This document shows, piece by piece, positions 12,210 through 23,859 of a DNA stretch of 64,000 bases (the stretch's first letter is position 1; each line of letters opens with the position of its first letter). The DNA lies in assembly GCA_021399445.1 (NCBI GenBank), contig JAJTUQ010000003.1, positions 3,224,001 to 3,288,000 on the forward strand, given 5' to 3'. A model generated the notes under the pieces. The model saw nothing but the letters and a program-made list of their open reading frames with translations. It searched no databases and was not told the DNA's origin. The translations under genes and the position numbers were made by a program. The DNA comes from Xylogone sp. PMI_703 (taxonomy: Eukaryota > Ascomycota > Leotiomycetes).

Positions 12210-13837
12210 TCACCCAACTCTCCTATCACTCGCCTCCCCTGAAGGTGCATTTTCTCTTGTCTCGGCACTGAGATAGTCAGCATCCTCTGCAGCTTCGTAT
12301 TCTGCAATGAGATCCGTCACGACCTCTCGTGCTTCATCGAATTCATTAAGGTTATCGGCAAATGGTGCTGTCTTTTTGTAGCCTTCCATAAATGCATTAC
12401 GTTTCCGCATGCCATCATACTGGCGCACAAGACGTTTGAACAGCTGGAACGTAAATGTCAGTCTCCATATTCAAATCTCACAAGGACGAGGCCTACCGTT
12501 GCAATACTGGTGTGATTTGCCAACATCAATCCGCTTACTCTGTGGTTCATCGGGATATATGGGCTCTTCTTGGTCAGAGCCACCTGTATACTTGCAGGTC
12601 CCCATGGAATGAATGTTGCTAGACGGCGTTCTCTAATTCGTAAAAGACTCTTATGGACATCCGTGGGATCTACATCGCCTTGAATGACGTTTAAAATAGA
12701 TATGTAGCAGCTCTTCTTCCCCGGAACGGTTGACACCATACGGTTTTTAGGTTGCAGCAATCTTCTCATGACGTCTAACACAGTAGTTTTCCGTACTGTC
12801 TTCGCCTGTTCGACACTATCCCCAGTGAAAGGAGTATAAGAGGTCATAAGGAAATGGCACCGCGGTGTAGGGATGAGAGATGCAACTATGCTAACAAGAT
12901 CGTTATGCATGTAACCTGGATATCGTAAAGGAGTTGTGCTGGCAGACATGACAGTAGAGACTAGTTGATTTGTCTGTTGGAAAGAAGGTTCTTGGACATG
13001 CAATCTATCCGCCGCGATACGAGATAAAGCACCATTATCGAGGACAACCACAGAATCCGCATTCTGAGTTAATCGACGCATAGAGAGTAAGCTGTTATAA
13101 GGATGGACCACGACGTCTCCAGAATTAGTCGTATCAGGGAATACCGAATATGTCTGAATTATTTTTTTTGGGAACCGATCGTTAAGTCTTTCCAGGAAAA
13201 AGGACCCCAGTCCGGAACCTGTACCACCAGCAATTGAATGAAGCATCATAAAGCCCTATAAACCATGAGCATACATGGTCTATTATATCTTCAGCTCTAA
13301 TCCACCTACCTCAAGGGAGTCACTACCATCTGCTTCCCGATCGATCATCTCCATGACATCTTCATGGACCACTTCTCCAGTCTGATACCCGTCTCCCCAG
13401 TTATTCGCAGCTCCTGCACCATCTTTCCCTACGAAAAAGTTTTCTGGATTGTAGATGTTTTTGTACGGCCCCGTTTGAATTCCGTTTATAACTCGGGGCT
13501 CTAAATCGATAAGGATGGCTCGTGGAATGTATCGTGTGTCATCAGATTGGTAGAAGAATACATCTTTTCTGTCACCGCCCTCTGTCGCAAACGCCTCGAG
13601 GTTCCCGTCTTGACTGATACCGTGTTCCTGACACAGCTGCTGCCAAAACTGACTGCCAACTATAAGATGGTGAGTATATGCCTTAAAAGTTCAAACACCT
13701 CTGGTATAACATGCGGGGCTGAGGAATAAAACATACTGCTGTTGCCGCATTGGCCTGCTTGAACCGTTATAATTTCTCTGTAAAACACAGGTAAGTCAAA
13801 GCACAAATCATAAATTTTGGAATCATTACCTTGGCAT
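12210..13837 (-). CDS. tubG: Gamma-tubulin (microtubule nucleation)
   Basis: Gamma-tubulin nucleates microtubules at the spindle pole body. Five exons: 13837-13830, 13777-13737, 13659-13310, 13255-12497 and 12443-12210, giving 463 residues. The first coding exon is only 8 nt (ATGCCAAG) and splices to give [32 protein letters not shown]. The GTP-binding tubulin signature GGTGSGLGS is present. Gamma-specific blocks include [56 protein letters not shown] [21 protein letters not shown] and [31 protein letters not shown]. The C-terminus is [23 protein letters not shown]...[11 protein letters not shown]. The length is usual for fungi. It is divergent from the Nup85-like gene with 562 bases between starts. 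Confidence 0.97.
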
Positions 13838-14399
13838 TATTCGATCATTGATAGACTGTGGGGAAAATGGTGGTTATGGCAGTGGCCAGCGCATATCATA
13901 AATGCGATTCTACACTACAGTACTGTACAGTAACGAAAACGGAAACGCGTCTAGACGCGTGAAGCTACCGGGATGGATAGCTCTAACTGAGGGGTGCCAC
14001 TACTGTACTTTACAGTACTGATATTATGCGCGTTTGTATGCGGACTGTGCCAAAACAATTACGCTCGGTAACAGAAAAGCAAGCCGTCAAGCAATTCTTA
14101 ACTCCATAAATACAGAGCAACAGGCTGCCTCCAAATTTCTATTTTATGGTTTGCGGAACAGCAATCTAAAAGTCGAAACTCCAGCAAGTGTGATTGACAA
14201 GATCTCCAAGCGCTAAAATTGCCCGAGCTTTCGCATGTGGCAGCCCTAGCCGGATCTCGTCGATATCCAAGCTTTTTGTCGCGGTACGACAACTACCTAG
14301 GGCGGTCGACACCATATCCTACGATCTTTTAAGTCGAATCTAAGGTCCCATTCAAGAGTAATTGCGATATCTGGTTGGTCAATCTCTCTATCTGTCAAC
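13838..14399. other. Divergent promoter region gamma-tubulin/Nup85-like
   Basis: Bidirectional control region. It contains a perfect MCB palindrome (13945-13960) flanked by two TACAGTA/TACTGTA palindromic clusters at 13916-13932 and 14001-14019. The 60-residue ORF here has no coding support. Confidence 0.6.
13945..13960. promoter_or_regulatory. Palindromic double MluI cell-cycle box (MCB)
   Basis: ACGCGTCTAGACGCGT is a perfect 16-bp palindrome containing two ACGCGT sites. ACGCGT is the core bound by MBF (Mbp1-Swi6 type) at G1/S genes in yeasts. It lies 108 bases upstream of the gamma-tubulin ATG and 440 upstream of the Nup85-like ATG. Function in this organism is inferred. Confidence 0.6.
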
Positions 14400-17300
14400 A
14401 TGTCGGGCTTCCACGTTCCTTCGAGCTCTCCCTCAACACCAGATAGACGCGGCCGCAATGGATTCTCTTTTGGAGCCGCCTCGAATCTGTCAACTACACC
14501 AGCTGGCCCTCCTCCATCTTCTGCACGCTCATTTACACCTGCAGGTCCTCCTCCGCCCTCGATGTTTGGCAGTTCAGCGTTCAGCGGACCCGGGTCCATA
14601 AAACCACTATCCTTCTCCCAGCAGACTACATTCAGCCCGCCTTCGCAAAACAGCTTTACCAGTCCTAAATCATCGCATTTAGGGGGCTATTCAAGATATG
14701 CTGCTGCACCTCAAGGATCTAGTCTCAGCAATCAGTACGGAGACTACGAGACAGACGATCAATACCAAGAAGAAGACGCGGAGGACAGCCGTTACTATGA
14801 CAGCAGGTATGGTGAAGATGATCCAGATATGATGGATGAAGAAGAGGAAGATGCCGAATACACACAGGATAGTATGGACTATGATCAACCATACAGCCCC
14901 TCAATGCGCACAAGATCAGAAGCTCGATTACAGAGTAGTAGTAAAGGAGGGTCGGATCTACTTCTTACAGCGCCAGTGAAACTAGGAGAGAGTGTGACAG
15001 GAGCTGTACCAGACCTTCGAAGCTCCCTAAGACAAGCTCCAGATCAGGAAGGACCATCGACATACGCAAAAATAGCTCAAGATCTATGTAATCAGATGGG
15101 CACTCCTAATATCGAAGAATCCGCAGACCTCATTCTTGACACAGAGTCAGCTATTTTGAAGCTATATCACCAAGGGGTCGGTGCTGGTGATGATCCTGAA
15201 GCTTTACAACAAGCCCTGACGGTAGTACCAGGCGAGCTCACGCGGCTCTGGAGAGAATACGACAAGAATACTACTGCTCATAACTCTGAAGAGTATACGG
15301 CGGCAATTGGCCCTGGTGGAAGAGCCTCTAATTTTGCTAAAGCTAATTTTCTAGCAACGCTACTCCTACAGATTCATCACCCAGCTATGTCTGAAGCTCG
15401 AGGCTTTACTCCAAAACCAAAACCCTTACCTCAGATTATGCTAGAATGGATTGACGAATTTCACGATCCGTATCCTTCACAATTTGAAGAGATTCAGGCA
15501 CATCGTCCAGCTCCATCCCACCACCGGCTCTTTTGGGATACGCTATTGAATGGCCTCCTTCGGGGCAGAGTAGTGGCAGTTATCCATCTCCTCCAGACCG
15601 CTGGTTGGCAGAATGCTAGAGTTGGTTTGGATGACATCCGCGATAAATCTAGCACAATAGGTTATTCAGGCATCGCATTGGCAAATGTGGAAAGGGTTAT
15701 TAATGCCGCGGCCGAAGTACTTAAACTCTGCCCCGCTGTCCATGGCGATTGGGATATTCGTGGTGGTGACTGGACCCTATTCCGGCTACGTGCCTCTCAA
15801 GCATTAGAGGAGCTGAAGCAATTTGCTGGAGCTGGAGATAGTGAACGCCATACTTCTTCAGTCTATGAACCAGAAGGATTTGAAACTTCCAGTCGTTCTG
15901 GCACTTACAGCCGGATTGCAAAGAGGGCTGAAAGCAAAGTACCGTGGAATATTTACCAGAATCTACTTACTCTCTATGGAATGATAATGGGTGATTCTAG
16001 TGCAATTATTCCAAACGCACAAGATTGGTGCGAGGCTGCTATCGGACTGCTTGTATGGTGGGATGAAGGCAAAAATGATAGGCAATTAGTTTTAGGCCAA
16101 TCGAGGGCATCCTATCATGGCTCCTCGAAGATATCAGATTCCGAGGCCTACCATCGCAAACTTGGACGATCGTTCAGGTTGGCGACAGCTGACTCCACCG
16201 ACTTCCAAGTCAATACCTTGAGTCCTGTAGAGGTTGGTTTGGCATCTATATTTGAAGGGGAAACCGAAGCCGTCATAGGGATCTTACGAGCTTGGTCAGG
16301 ACCTGTTTCATCTGCTGTGGCTGAGATTGCTTCCATTGGTGGATGGTTGCCTGTGTCAGAACCACAGAATCTCATCACCATGGGTAGTCTAGATCAAGAT
16401 GATATGGCTGTCCTTGGAATCGATTCCTCTCCAAAGACAGATGGTGTTAAGGACCATACTCTAATTACCTATGCTGTAGAGCTATCTCTCTGTGGAGAAT
16501 TCCGATCGAATCCAAGAAGAGGACGTGCAATCATAGTCAAAGAAGGCTGGGAATTAGCCATCGCTATTCTTGGCAGACTTGATTCTGTCGTGCGTACAGA
16601 TGAAATGGTTGGGAAGATCCTAGAAAAACTTCCGCTGGATTCTACAACCACTGTTGATAAGCTCTGGAGACTGCTGAACCAGCTCGGGATGGACAAGCAT
16701 GCGGAACGTACGGCAGAGGTAAGACGCGCTAATCCACAGAAGCATACATCTACTAACCCCTACAGTCTTATGCCAACGGTCTCAAAGAGAAAACACACAA
16801 CTATGGGGAAGCCATCTGGTATTATGCCCTAGCGCACAAGACTGATATGGTCAAGGAAGTTCTGAACTTGCTCATAGCAAGATCTTTGATTTATTCTACG
16901 GTCTATCCTCAAGAAAAAGAATTGGACGAGCATCTTAGTAATTTGATCTGGTCTCCAAAAAAGACATTGACTGAGCTGTCTAAGATGGACGCCGATGCTG
17001 CCGAGCTTGTTTATAAGATGCTCAGTGGTTATGCAACCCTTCGCAGGTTTTATACACTTCGAGATGGAGGCGGTACACTGACACATAGCCCAGCTACACG
17101 AAGAGCAGATGCAGCATCAGCTCTGCTGGCACTGATTGCCAGTTCAGACGATAACATTCGAGGTGGTCTCTATGATGAATCACGCGGTGCTGTAGTCAGT
17201 GTTGATTACCTTCTTGCCCTCCTTGGAGAGGCTATGGTCTTTGTCAATCAACCCGACTCAACACTCAAGATTTCGCAAATCGAAACACTTCTTAAATCCA

Positions 17301-17659
17301 TTGAGGATATTCAAACAGCAGGGTCACGAGTATACTCGGCTTGCGACGTATTTTTCAATACAGTGCTAGCGTCTGCGTCGGGGCTTAAGGGCTCTACTCC
17401 CTATGATATGCTGAGGCAATCTACCTCAAACATAAGCGGTTCAAGCAGCTTTTCCCTTGTGGAGAGTTCAATGGTTGCTTCTCAGCTTAAGCAATCGATG
17501 AGCGGCAGCTTGCCGGTAGGAAACGTCAAACGGGGGTGGGACTGGCGAAGTGGATTAACTGCCAGCACTACCTCGGCAGATCTCCTTCGTATGCTAAGGC
17601 TTGGACTAGCGAAGGATCTTGCGAGGGCAAGATTAGCAGAGGTTGATGGCAGACTGTAG
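14400..17659 (+). CDS. nup85: Nucleoporin, Nup85-like (Y-complex)
   Basis: Probable scaffold nucleoporin of the Nup84/Y complex. Exon 1 is 14400-16718 and exon 2 is 16766-17659, with a 47-nt intron (GTAAGA...CTACAG, phase 0), giving 1070 residues. The first 200 residues are low-complexity: FSFGAAS, SPP and PAGPPPP runs, then an acidic Asp/Glu/Tyr-rich patch near residues 118-165. From about 230 on it is all-helical in character with no FG repeats. The C-terminal block ILGRLDSVVRTDEMVGKILEKLPLDS...HNYGEAIWYYALAHKTDMVKEVLNLLIARSLI resembles the Nup85 helical repeat, and it ends KRGWDWRSGLTAS...DLARARLAEVDGRL. The Nup85 name rests on my memory of fungal homologues. Other ACE1-fold nucleoporins are possible. 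Confidence 0.7.
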
Positions 17660-18212
17660 ATATAAAATGTTGACAGGAAGCATTGAATGGCGTTATGAAC
17701 CGGACATAAATTCAAAACTAGTGCAGGGGAGCATCGGATTATTTTGATACTTGTAATATAAGAAATATACCCTACAGGACACATTGATCTCAAAGACTAT
17801 TACGCGAAAGAATATAATGCATGTGATGTTATCTTAGTGCAAGTATTTCGGCAAACTTGTGTTCTATACGTACCACCAGACTACCAGTATTAACAGATAC
17901 CACCATTCGCATGAACCATTAGTGGTTTGAGAGAAAATAGACTAGAGATATATTTACTCATCCCATATGGAAAATATACTATGAGTAAAGAACCTGACCT
18001 TCTATGCGTGGAACTACCAGCTTCAGGGCCCATGCTACAAACTCACATAGGAGAGGAAATATTTCCGACAATCGACTTAGGGACCAGTCATACTAACCAG
18101 AAGTCAGAGGACTTAGGAGGAGGTTTGTTTCAGTCTCCGCAACTGCGCCGTTAAGGGGTTGATCTCCCTCTAAAATGTATCAACTACGATAAGCGCGTCA
18201 ACAAACATCGAA
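17660..18212. other. Intergenic Nup85-like/tRNA-Ser
   Basis: AT-rich 3' flank. No gene or repeat is seen before the tRNA. Confidence 0.5.
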
Positions 18213-18294
18213 GGCGCAGTGGCAGAGTGGTCTAATGCGTGTGACTAGAAATCACATCCCTTCGGGGGCAACGGTTCGAATCCGTTCTGCGTCG
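18213..18294 (+). tRNA. trnS(AGA): tRNA-Ser (anticodon AGA)
   Basis: 82-nt class II tRNA without intron. The acceptor arm GGCGCAG pairs with CTGCGTC, with one G-T pair. The anticodon stem TGTGA/TCACA encloses loop CTAGAAA, so the anticodon is AGA, decoding UCU and, through inosine, UCC. A long variable arm (CCCTTCGGGGG region) and a T-arm with GGTTCGAATCC are present. The D-arm/A-box TGGCAGAGTGG and the B-box GGTTCGAATCC are the internal Pol III promoter. Confidence 0.95.
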
Positions 18295-18298
18295 AATA

Positions 18299-18306
18299 TT
18301 TTTTTT
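18299..18306 (+). terminator. Pol III T-run terminator of tRNA-Ser
   Basis: Eight consecutive T residues start five bases after the tRNA 3' end, as expected for RNA polymerase III termination. Confidence 0.85.
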
Positions 18307-18488
18307 CTTTTTGCTTCTCTATGATTTTAATCTTTTCTAACTTCAAGGTATGATTAGCACCAAGGCACAGAAGAAATTAATTTTATTCTAGTTTAGCCGC
18401 CCTCACCCCTTTTTAGATTTCATCGGAGATAACAGCGTTTCTAATATGAACTATGTACAGAATACAGAACTCATGATTGGAAATAACC

Positions 18489-19584
18489 TCATGGCAATGC
18501 TCTCATAACTCCTTCAAATGCCACGAGCGCCATTGCATTAGCAGGGAATGCTCTCAAAAAGCATGGTACAAACCCCCTCCAGTACCCTCTCCACCCCAGT
18601 TTCCTGTAAACATCCACAGCAGCATCTCTCCATCTCGCATATTTCCTCTCTCCATCGCCTAACCCTCCACCAAGAGGATCTGTCATAATCCTCTGCTTCA
18701 CCACGTCAGAAGGATAGCTCGTACACCAGAAAACCTGGGCACTGAGACCGCCAGCCCAGAAATTCACGGCGGGAGTACTGAGATTGGTCTTCTCCGATAA
18801 TATTCGGGAGAAGATGTCATAGGAACCCCACCAGAAGAAGAAAAATGAGCGAAAGAGCAAGGTGGCTGACAGACCGTGGTATATGCCACGAATGCCATGG
18901 TACCTATAGATCTTGCGGGCACAATCAATTGGGCCTTTGTACAAACGATCGGCCTTGTTGGCGGAGTACTGAATCTGAAGCCGGGCCTTGACGTGCTCTA
19001 CCGGTGCAGCAATAAACGACACGGTTGAGCCCGCCATCACGCCAGCAATGGCATGGCCTAGCACAGGTAATTTGTGCTGGCTAACGAGGTCTGCATACGG
19101 CATTCCATCTGCGGATGCAAATATCGAATTGGAATTGGGATTGAATACGGTCTGATGAAGGATGCGGCGATAGAACGTCAGTGACCCGAGCATGACACTG
19201 TCCATGAACATCCATCCTATCAAGGGAGGAGTCGCACCCTTGTAGAGCGCTGCAGGACCTTCATTGCGGATGGTTTGGAGAAGACACTGAAGAGGCCCGC
19301 TGAACTGTGATTTTGGGGCAGTTTGAAGACGGACTTTGATAGTATCAAACGGATGCCCGACTGTGAACAGAAATTAGCTTATTGAGTCATTGCTGAAGCT
19401 TGTGTATAATTAATTATACTTGGCCGAAGTCGGCTTTATCGACATCAACTGGAGGTGTTTCCAAGAGTCACGAGCAATCGAGATAGTAATGAATATGAAA
19501 CTCACCTGATAATTTTGCAATGCCCGAGAATACGCCTGCCACGAAGCCCTTATAATTCTTTACTTCGGCCTTCTTCTCTGCCAT
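18489..19584 (-). CDS. Mitochondrial carrier family (SLC25) protein
   Basis: Inner-membrane solute carrier with the substrate undetermined. Exon 1 is 19584-19506 and exon 2 is 19360-18489, with a 145-nt intron, giving 316 residues. Three carrier repeats are visible. Repeat 1 has VGHPFDTIKVRLQTA and GATPPLIGWMFMDSVMLGSL, repeat 2 has AAPVEHVKARLQIQY...YKGPIDCARKIYRYHGIRGIYHGL, and repeat 3 has SYPSDVVKQRIMTDP...DVYRKLGWRGYWRGFVPCFLRAFPANAMALVAFE. The signature P-x-[DE]-x-x-[KR] is present in all three (PFDTIK, PVEHVK, PSDVVK). The first exon is MAEKKAEVKNYKGFVAGVFSGIAKLS. The residues most like those of amino-acid or acyl-carnitine carriers are not distinctive enough to name a substrate. Confidence 0.9.
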
Positions 19585-20713
19585 GGCTGGCGATTTGGAA
19601 TCGGCATTTTTTTTTAGATGTGCAAACGGTGTGGCCCGCATGTGGCTGATGTCAGGGCCCCATTACTTAACTTACTTAACCGACATACATAAGCTCTTAG
19701 GCGATGTAGATTGGACAATCGGAGATATTAACTGCGCTCAATTGAAGTTTCATTGATTTCTTTGAGCTCCAGTGAGATAATTGGGAATCAACACACCTCA
19801 ATGGATATTGATGGGTACTAGGTGAACTACTCAAACACAGTCAACTGGTTGCATCGAACACATGCCTGATCTGTACGGAGTGTCTTATATACAACTTTAG
19901 GTTGACTGAGAATCTGTGGTGTCTAGTCTCCGGACAATTCTACAGCATTTGTGGACGACGTTAAAGGACATTTTACTGGAATCAGACGAAGGTTCAAGTC
20001 CCAGAAATAAGATCCGGCTTCCCGGGTCCTATTCTAGTTCGGAGTTTACAGAATGAAACACAACGCAGGATAATGTGGATTGCGGGGTACGTAAAACGAG
20101 AGGGAGCAACAGCTGCTGAATGGACGTGCTTTTATCAAATCGCCGAACTCTTTTGGAAACATTATCTCCCAAACTGGACAATGAGGATAGTACCGGCCAA
20201 AGCAGGAGACAGATGAATAATAGGAACGGCATCCATTTCCGCGCTTCTTACGAGATACATTCAGCATCACATATTATAGTGCTGACAGAGCGGCAACAGA
20301 CATACGAAGCCGAGCTGCGTTATCAGTACACAAATCAAATGGCCCAGGCCGGAGATCAATTCGAGGGCTGCTTTCGTCCCTGCAGTCAATTGGGTCCCGC
20401 TGCGGGAGCACATCATTCTCGAGCTGCCTTAGCTAACGGTGCTAACCCAGCGCTGGGCCTGGTTTCCGCCACCCTTTTCCCTTGCGGAGATGCGCCGCTG
20501 GTAGAAAAATGGCATTTTCGTTGAGAGGTCGGGAAGATTACAATTTACTATCATGATGGCCTCGATTACTGGCTTATGACAGTCTCTGACTTGCTGAGCA
20601 TTTTAGACAGCTCGATTCTGCTCTCATTTGGACTTGCGATCTCATAGTTATACCTACGAGATTGTACTTTATCTATCTCCGATAAGAACCCCGCGATACC
20701 GAAAAAAAGAGTC
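19585..20713. other. Divergent intergenic region carrier/GT8
   Basis: 1.1 kb without a supported gene. A GC-richer block at about 20330-20520 lies inside a 134-codon ORF that has no recognisable domain. No repeat or RNA is identified. Confidence 0.5.
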
Positions 20714-21919
20714 ATGGCTCCCAATGGTGTGAACGGTACGAACGGTACCAATGGCACAAACGGCCAAAAGAAGAGGGTAACAGAGTCGAGGAAAGGTTAG
20801 TAACAGTCGCATTCTTCCTATATCTATCTACAAACTTTCATTCCAGTCTTTTACGTGCGAACTTGTTCTGACTCTCTTATCTCGGAAATCTAGTCTGGAC
20901 AACCCTCATTACAAATACCAAGTACCTCTCAGGCCTCCTCGCCCTGGATTACAGTCTCAAGAAGCAAGGCTCTAAGTATCCCCTCGTCGCCCTCTACACC
21001 GATACATTCCCTCCAGAAGGCCATACCGCGCTGGAACGTCGCGGCATCCCGAAGCAGCGTGTCGAGTATCTCCTCCCAACCAAAGGCAAGGACTACAGCG
21101 CCGACCCGCGCTTCTACGACTGCTGGAGCAAGTTGACGCCGTTCAGTCTAGTCGAGTATGATCGCGTCGTCCAGCTGGACAGCGATATGCTATGTCTGAA
21201 GAATATGGACGAGTTAATGGAGATGGAGCTCGATTCGCCGGAGCTGGGTGGGAACGGACAGAGGGTATTCGCTGCTGGACATGCTTGTGTGTGTAATCCA
21301 TTGAAGAAGCCACATTATCCGGTTGATTGGTAAGTTTTCTCTCTCTCAATATAAAACCTATCTGCGTAGCATCAAACTACAAAGAAAAGAAACTATTATA
21401 AAGAAGAAGGATTGAATTGCTAAAGAGCAATCTCATCTTCTTAGGATCCCCGAAAGCTGCGCATTCACCTCCCAACATTCCACACCCGACATAGCACAAC
21501 ACACCGGCGCCGACCCAGCCGTCGGGCCCCTCGGCTTCATGAACGGCGGTCTCGTGGTAGTCAATCCCTCCGCAGTAGTCTACAACCGCATCCTAGCGCA
21601 CATGTCCTCCGACGCCGTAATCAACATGGACTTCGCCGACCAGTCCCTCCTATCCGACCTCTTCCGCGGGCGATGGGTGCCCTTGCCGTACGTTTACAAC
21701 GCGCTGAAGACGCTCCGGTGGGAAGGCGTGCATGCTCCCATCTGGAGGGATGAAGAGGTCAAGAATATCCACTATATTTTGAGTCCGAAGCCCTGGGATG
21801 AGGTTGACGAGGAGGGGAATTGTGTTAGTGAGGATCCTACGTTTCCGTGGTGGGTGGATGTTAATAAGGAGAGGCTTAAGCATGAGAGAGCTAGGGGGAT
21901 TGAAAATGATGGGTTTTAA
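20714..21919 (+). CDS. Glycosyltransferase family 8 (glycogenin/galactinol synthase-like)
   Basis: A GT8 retaining glycosyltransferase that uses a nucleotide sugar, with the acceptor unknown. Exons 20714-20795, 20894-21329 and 21445-21919 give 330 residues. The N-terminus has an imperfect NGTNGTNGTNG repeat. The GT-A fold begins VWTTLITNTKYLSGLLALDYSLKKQGSKYPLVALYTD. The metal-binding DxD is LDSDMLCLKNMDEL, with the aspartates near residues 123 and 125. Further family marks are PLGFMNGGLVVVNPS, DFADQSLLSDLFRGRWVPLPYVYNALKTLR and IHYILSPKPWDE. It lacks a signal peptide or membrane span, so cytosolic action is likely. It is shorter than glycogenin and has no glycogenin-type C-terminal tail, so galactinol-synthase-like GT8 is the better description. 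Confidence 0.88.
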
Positions 21920-22327
21920 ACCTTCTCTTCAATCTTGTTTTTTCTTCTTCTCTTCTTCGTTGGGTGGTTGGTTTTGAATTTTGTTGCCCCTTTTTTTCTT
22001 GGCTGCCACGATGTTGGGAGGATCTCTGCTACGCAAGAGACAAATATATATAGATAAGTTTGAAGCCAGCATACGCTCACGCATATAGATATGCACATCA
22101 ACACTGGGGTGGTCCAAGTCTTATCATCTAGATATATTTGCAAAGCACAAGATATATTTATCAGTAATATATACTCAATCCATCTCTGCGTCCTAGTATT
22201 GTTTGTCTATATAAAAAAGTGGTGTAAGGCCTTTTTAGCTTTCTTTCACTCATACAATATCCCATCCATGATAAATATGCCACCTAAATCCAGAACTCCT
22301 ATGCTATGCCCCATTTAACCCTCGAAT
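21920..22327. other. Convergent 3' flanks GT8/GTPase
   Basis: Pyrimidine-rich then AT-rich spacer, including a run CTTCTTCTCTTCTTC near 21945. No gene is seen. Confidence 0.5.
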
Positions 22328-23859
22328 CTAAACGCCCAACACAAAACTTTGACTTTCCCTGGCTCTTACTTTCATTTGCCAATCCTGAACGAAAGAATCT
22401 ACATTTATGACCGGTTAGAAATCGGGCTCTTCGTCTTTTATACAACTTGAGAGAACAAGGGGATAGACTTACATCGTTTTTCCCTACAGAAACCACATCG
22501 TCTTCACCAACTCTCACGCCGCCAGCACCCTCGACGTAAGCCAACGGCGCATCGCCCATGACCTTCCTCGCAACTTCTGCAACCGTGGTGCCCTTCTTCA
22601 CGAGCACGCAATCCCTGAATACCGGACCGGAGCTTCCAGTACCAGAACTAAATGTCGACACGTTCTTGACTGGGAATACGGGTACCAGTCCTAGTAACTC
22701 CGCTGCCCGGGACAACACCTGTACAACACCAGTCGAGCCGAAGCGGTAGAGCACCATGTCCTTGAGATTCTCGATCCGATTCTTAAGCTTCTCGTCCATC
22801 TCTTTTAGTCCACCGCCTGTGGGGTCGCCATCAGCGATGAGGTCCTCCCTAGTATCCACGAATTCGCTGCCCTCCGTATACCGTACGTACCCTTGCTTGG
22901 CTAGCCTTCGTAGAAAGACCTCAGAAATAGCAGAGCAAAGCACAATGCTCTTCGGGTCCTGCATCTTTGCGATCTTGGAAATGTTTTTATCTGCATCCGG
23001 GTGATCGATCTTATTCAGGGCGAGAACAGTCGGGAACTTTTCGTCTGTAAACGCGTTGACGACCTTGTCGATGGTTTCGTCAGACCAGTCTTCGAGAGGC
23101 TCCTTGAGGCCCAGTTTATCCAACGTTCGCGCCACTACCGCTGCAGTAGACCCATAACCAGAGAACTGCCCTTGCAATGTCTCCACGGCAGTTGCTTTCA
23201 CAGCGAGATGTCTGCGCTTGATGCTCCCCCACTTACTCATTAGATTTCCCTTGATCCACGCAACGATCTCACTTCGCAACCAGACAATATCTTGAGACGG
23301 ATCGTACCCTCTCGTTACTTTTCCCTCAGCATCTGTAGTGCCGGATACATCGACCACGTGGATCAGCGCATCTGCATGGCGGAGGTCGTCCAGGAACTTG
23401 TTGCCTAGGCCGCGGCCTTCATGGGCACCGGGGACAAGACCGGCAACGTCGAGGAGCTCAATGGGGACGGAGCGTGTGCCATCGACACAGGAGCCGTAAT
23501 TGGGTTTGCAGCGGGACGTTAAGCCATAACGAGCACAGGCGCAAGAGACTTGGAGGTAGCCAATTGCTCGTTGTGGATCGATAGTTGTGAATCTGGAAAG
23601 GTGTCGTTTAGCGTTTTTGTATTACAGGTATCCAGTGAGTATTGAAGAGGTGTAGTAGAGTAAAAGAGGATGTTGGGATAATCTTACGGAAAGTTACCTG
23701 GAAAGGCGCCATTGTGTCAGTACGACAATCCCAACGACGAGCATGAGGGGCAGGAATGCACCAACCAACTTTTGAAGTGGCATCAGTCAAGCTGTTGAGC
23801 GTCGTGCTCTTGCCTGACGAGGGCTTTCCAACCAGGCCAATTAAGGGATCTCGCGGCAT
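22328..23859 (-). CDS. YchF/OLA1-related GTPase with TGS domain, contains a 10-nt microexon
   Basis: GTP-binding protein of the Obg/YchF superfamily, probably ribosome-associated. Four exons: 23859-23766, 23688-23697 (10 nt, read on the minus strand), 23592-22473 and 22384-22328, giving 426 residues. The P-loop is [12 protein letters not shown] (residues 8-19). The microexon GTAACTTTCC supplies the middle of KVGNFPFTTIDP, the conserved switch motif. The G3 motif is [20 protein letters not shown]4 is [13 protein letters not shown], and the C-terminal TGS-type domain is [45 protein letters not shown]. The last exon adds [19 protein letters not shown]. The introns are 68, 95 and 88 nt. The open frame through intron 1 would give a nonsense peptide lacking the switch, which supports the microexon model. 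Confidence 0.9.

Noticed and set aside
19987..20003. T-loop-like GGTTCAAGTCCC, possible tRNA
   Set aside because: No acceptor pairing, D-arm or anticodon stem can be built around it.
20120..20524. 134-codon plus-strand ORF in the carrier/GT8 spacer
   Set aside because: No domain and no splice-consistent extension. An overlapping minus-strand ORF exists, as expected for chance.
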